Positions 63,594-64,000 of a stretch of 64,000 nucleotides of DNA are shown here, piece by piece; the first letter of the stretch is position 1, and each line of letters begins with the position of its first letter. The stretch is from Campylobacter pinnipediorum subsp. pinnipediorum (GTDB lineage: Bacteria > Campylobacterota > Campylobacteria > Campylobacterales > Campylobacteraceae), in contig NZ_CP012546.1 in NCBI RefSeq assembly GCF_002021925.1, positions 62,001 through 126,000 on the forward strand, read 5' to 3'. The translations under genes were made by a program, and so were the position numbers. The notes under the pieces were generated by a model. It did not search any database. It was not told where the DNA came from and saw only the letters and a program-made list of their open reading frames with translations.

Positions 63594-64000
63594 TTAATGC
63601 TTTGATAAATAGTTTGTATCGTAATTATTTGATATAAAATCTTTATTTTTCATCATTTGTATATGAAAATCACGAGTTGTTTTTATGCCGCCTATTATAA
63701 GTTGTTCTAGCGTGATACGCATTTTGTGAATAGCCTTTTCTCTATTGCTATCCCAAACTATCAGCTTTCCTATCATACTATCATAATACGGCGGAACATT
63801 GTAACCTTGATATACGTGGCTATCCATTCTTATATTTCTTCCGCCTGGGCATATGTATTTTGTTATCTCTCCTGGACTTGGAACAAAGCTATTTGGATCT
63901 TCTGCTGTGATACGACACTCTATCGCATGACCATTTAGATTTATGCTATCTTGTGATGGTAGTTTTTCACCTTGTGCTATTCTTATCATCCACTCAATAA
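63594..64000 (-). CDS. accC: Acetyl-CoA carboxylase biotin carboxylase subunit, C-terminal part
   Basis: The frame is open to the window edge, so the start lies beyond it. About 135 C-terminal residues are visible. Family segments are IEWMIRIAQGEKL, NGHAIECRITAEDP, VPSPGEITKYICPGGRNIRMDSHVY, YDSMIGKLIVWDSNREKAI and IGGIKTTRDFH. The enzyme carboxylates biotin for fatty acid synthesis. Pyruvate carboxylase A subunit is a less likely alternative, as the ATP-grasp part is outside the window. Confidence 0.92.
   Translation of the reverse strand, partial: IEWMIRIAQGEKLPSQDSINLNGHAIECRITAEDPNSFVPSPGEITKYICPGGRNIRMDSHVYQGYNVPPYYDSMIGKLIVWDSNREKAIHKMRITLEQLIIGGIKTTRDFHIQMMKNKDFISNNYDTNYLSKH

Noticed and set aside
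1-64000. Phase-variable poly-G/C tracts
   Set aside because: The longest G or C runs I saw are five or six bases, too short for the contingency loci typical of campylobacters.
1-64000. CRISPR array, prophage or insertion sequence
   Set aside because: No regularly spaced repeats, no cas genes, no integrase, transposase or phage structural genes were found. The only tandem repeat of note is the 27-base duplication in the autotransporter.

Overview
The window is AT-rich, densely coded chromosomal DNA of a Campylobacter species (Campylobacterota). The assignment rests on gene order. The blocks folE-fliI / tig-clpP-(GGDEF)-def and pyrF-nusB-ribH-kdsA-EamA / der-aroK-trpS-serS-pflB match the C. 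jejuni order known to me around Cj0191-Cj0195 and Cj0381-Cj0390. The P19/FTR1 iron cluster matches Cj1658-Cj1665. It is not C. jejuni itself: there is a split class I fumarase, a degenerate GGDEF gene between clpP and def, a CbiMQO-type nickel transporter, a hybrid cluster protein, and a periplasmic flavoprotein reductase with two tetraheme cytochromes. A member of the fetus/hyointestinalis/lanienae side of the genus fits, but the species cannot be fixed from this sequence.

Layout. 0-1.5 kb: end of a zinc/manganese ABC transporter (znuC partial, znuB). 1.8-6.1 kb: catalase katA facing a large TonB-dependent receptor with a candidate Fur box. 6.3-8.7 kb: ybeY, queC and a coiled-coil DUF2130 protein with visible PD-(D/E)XK nuclease residues. 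8.7-10.9 kb: an AT-richer ABC-type ATPase gene that abuts the DUF2130 gene and is broken by a frameshift just after its P-loop. 11-15 kb: ankyrin protein (probable catalase partner), an autotransporter with a helical Ala/Lys/Glu passenger, and a short hybrid cluster protein. 15.1-24.6 kb: dsbD, then a tightly packed seven-gene iron uptake operon ending in a strong terminator. 24.7-28.9 kb: an orphan TorD-like chaperone, queH, a UbiD-family decarboxylase and nicotinamidase. 29.2-31.8 kb: an fccABC-like operon (Tat-type flavoprotein, tetraheme cytochrome, NapC/NrfH-type quinol dehydrogenase). 32.2-41.9 kb: a YceI protein, fliI, folE, tig, clpP, degenerate GGDEF, def, comM, nnrD/E and purN. 42 kb: tRNA-Val(GAC) and a second YceI protein. 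42.8-47.4 kb: fumarase beta and alpha, then the nickel ECF operon. 47.4-59.5 kb: MFS efflux protein, pyrF-nusB-ribH-kdsA-EamA, der-aroK-trpS-serS-pflB, terC. 59.9-64 kb: a chemoreceptor, an AAA/DUF4143-like ATPase with a perfect inverted repeat at its promoter, a small membrane protein, and the start-less end of accC.

How the genes relate. Several loci serve metal and oxidative/nitrosative physiology: Zn/Mn import, Ni import, the TonB receptor, P19/FTR1 iron import with an ABC exporter-like module and a thioredoxin, catalase with an ankyrin partner, and Hcp. The fccABC-like genes form a complete predicted electron route from menaquinol to a periplasmic reductase. The UbiD protein may take part in menaquinone synthesis by the futalosine route. 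The strongest candidate for an undescribed system is the DUF2130 nuclease plus ABC/SMC-like ATPase pair at 7.4-10.9 kb. It looks like a two-component nuclease-ATPase module, possibly defensive, with the ATPase inactivated in this sequence. No CRISPR array, rRNA operon, intact insertion sequence, prophage or long homopolymeric phase-variation tract was seen.
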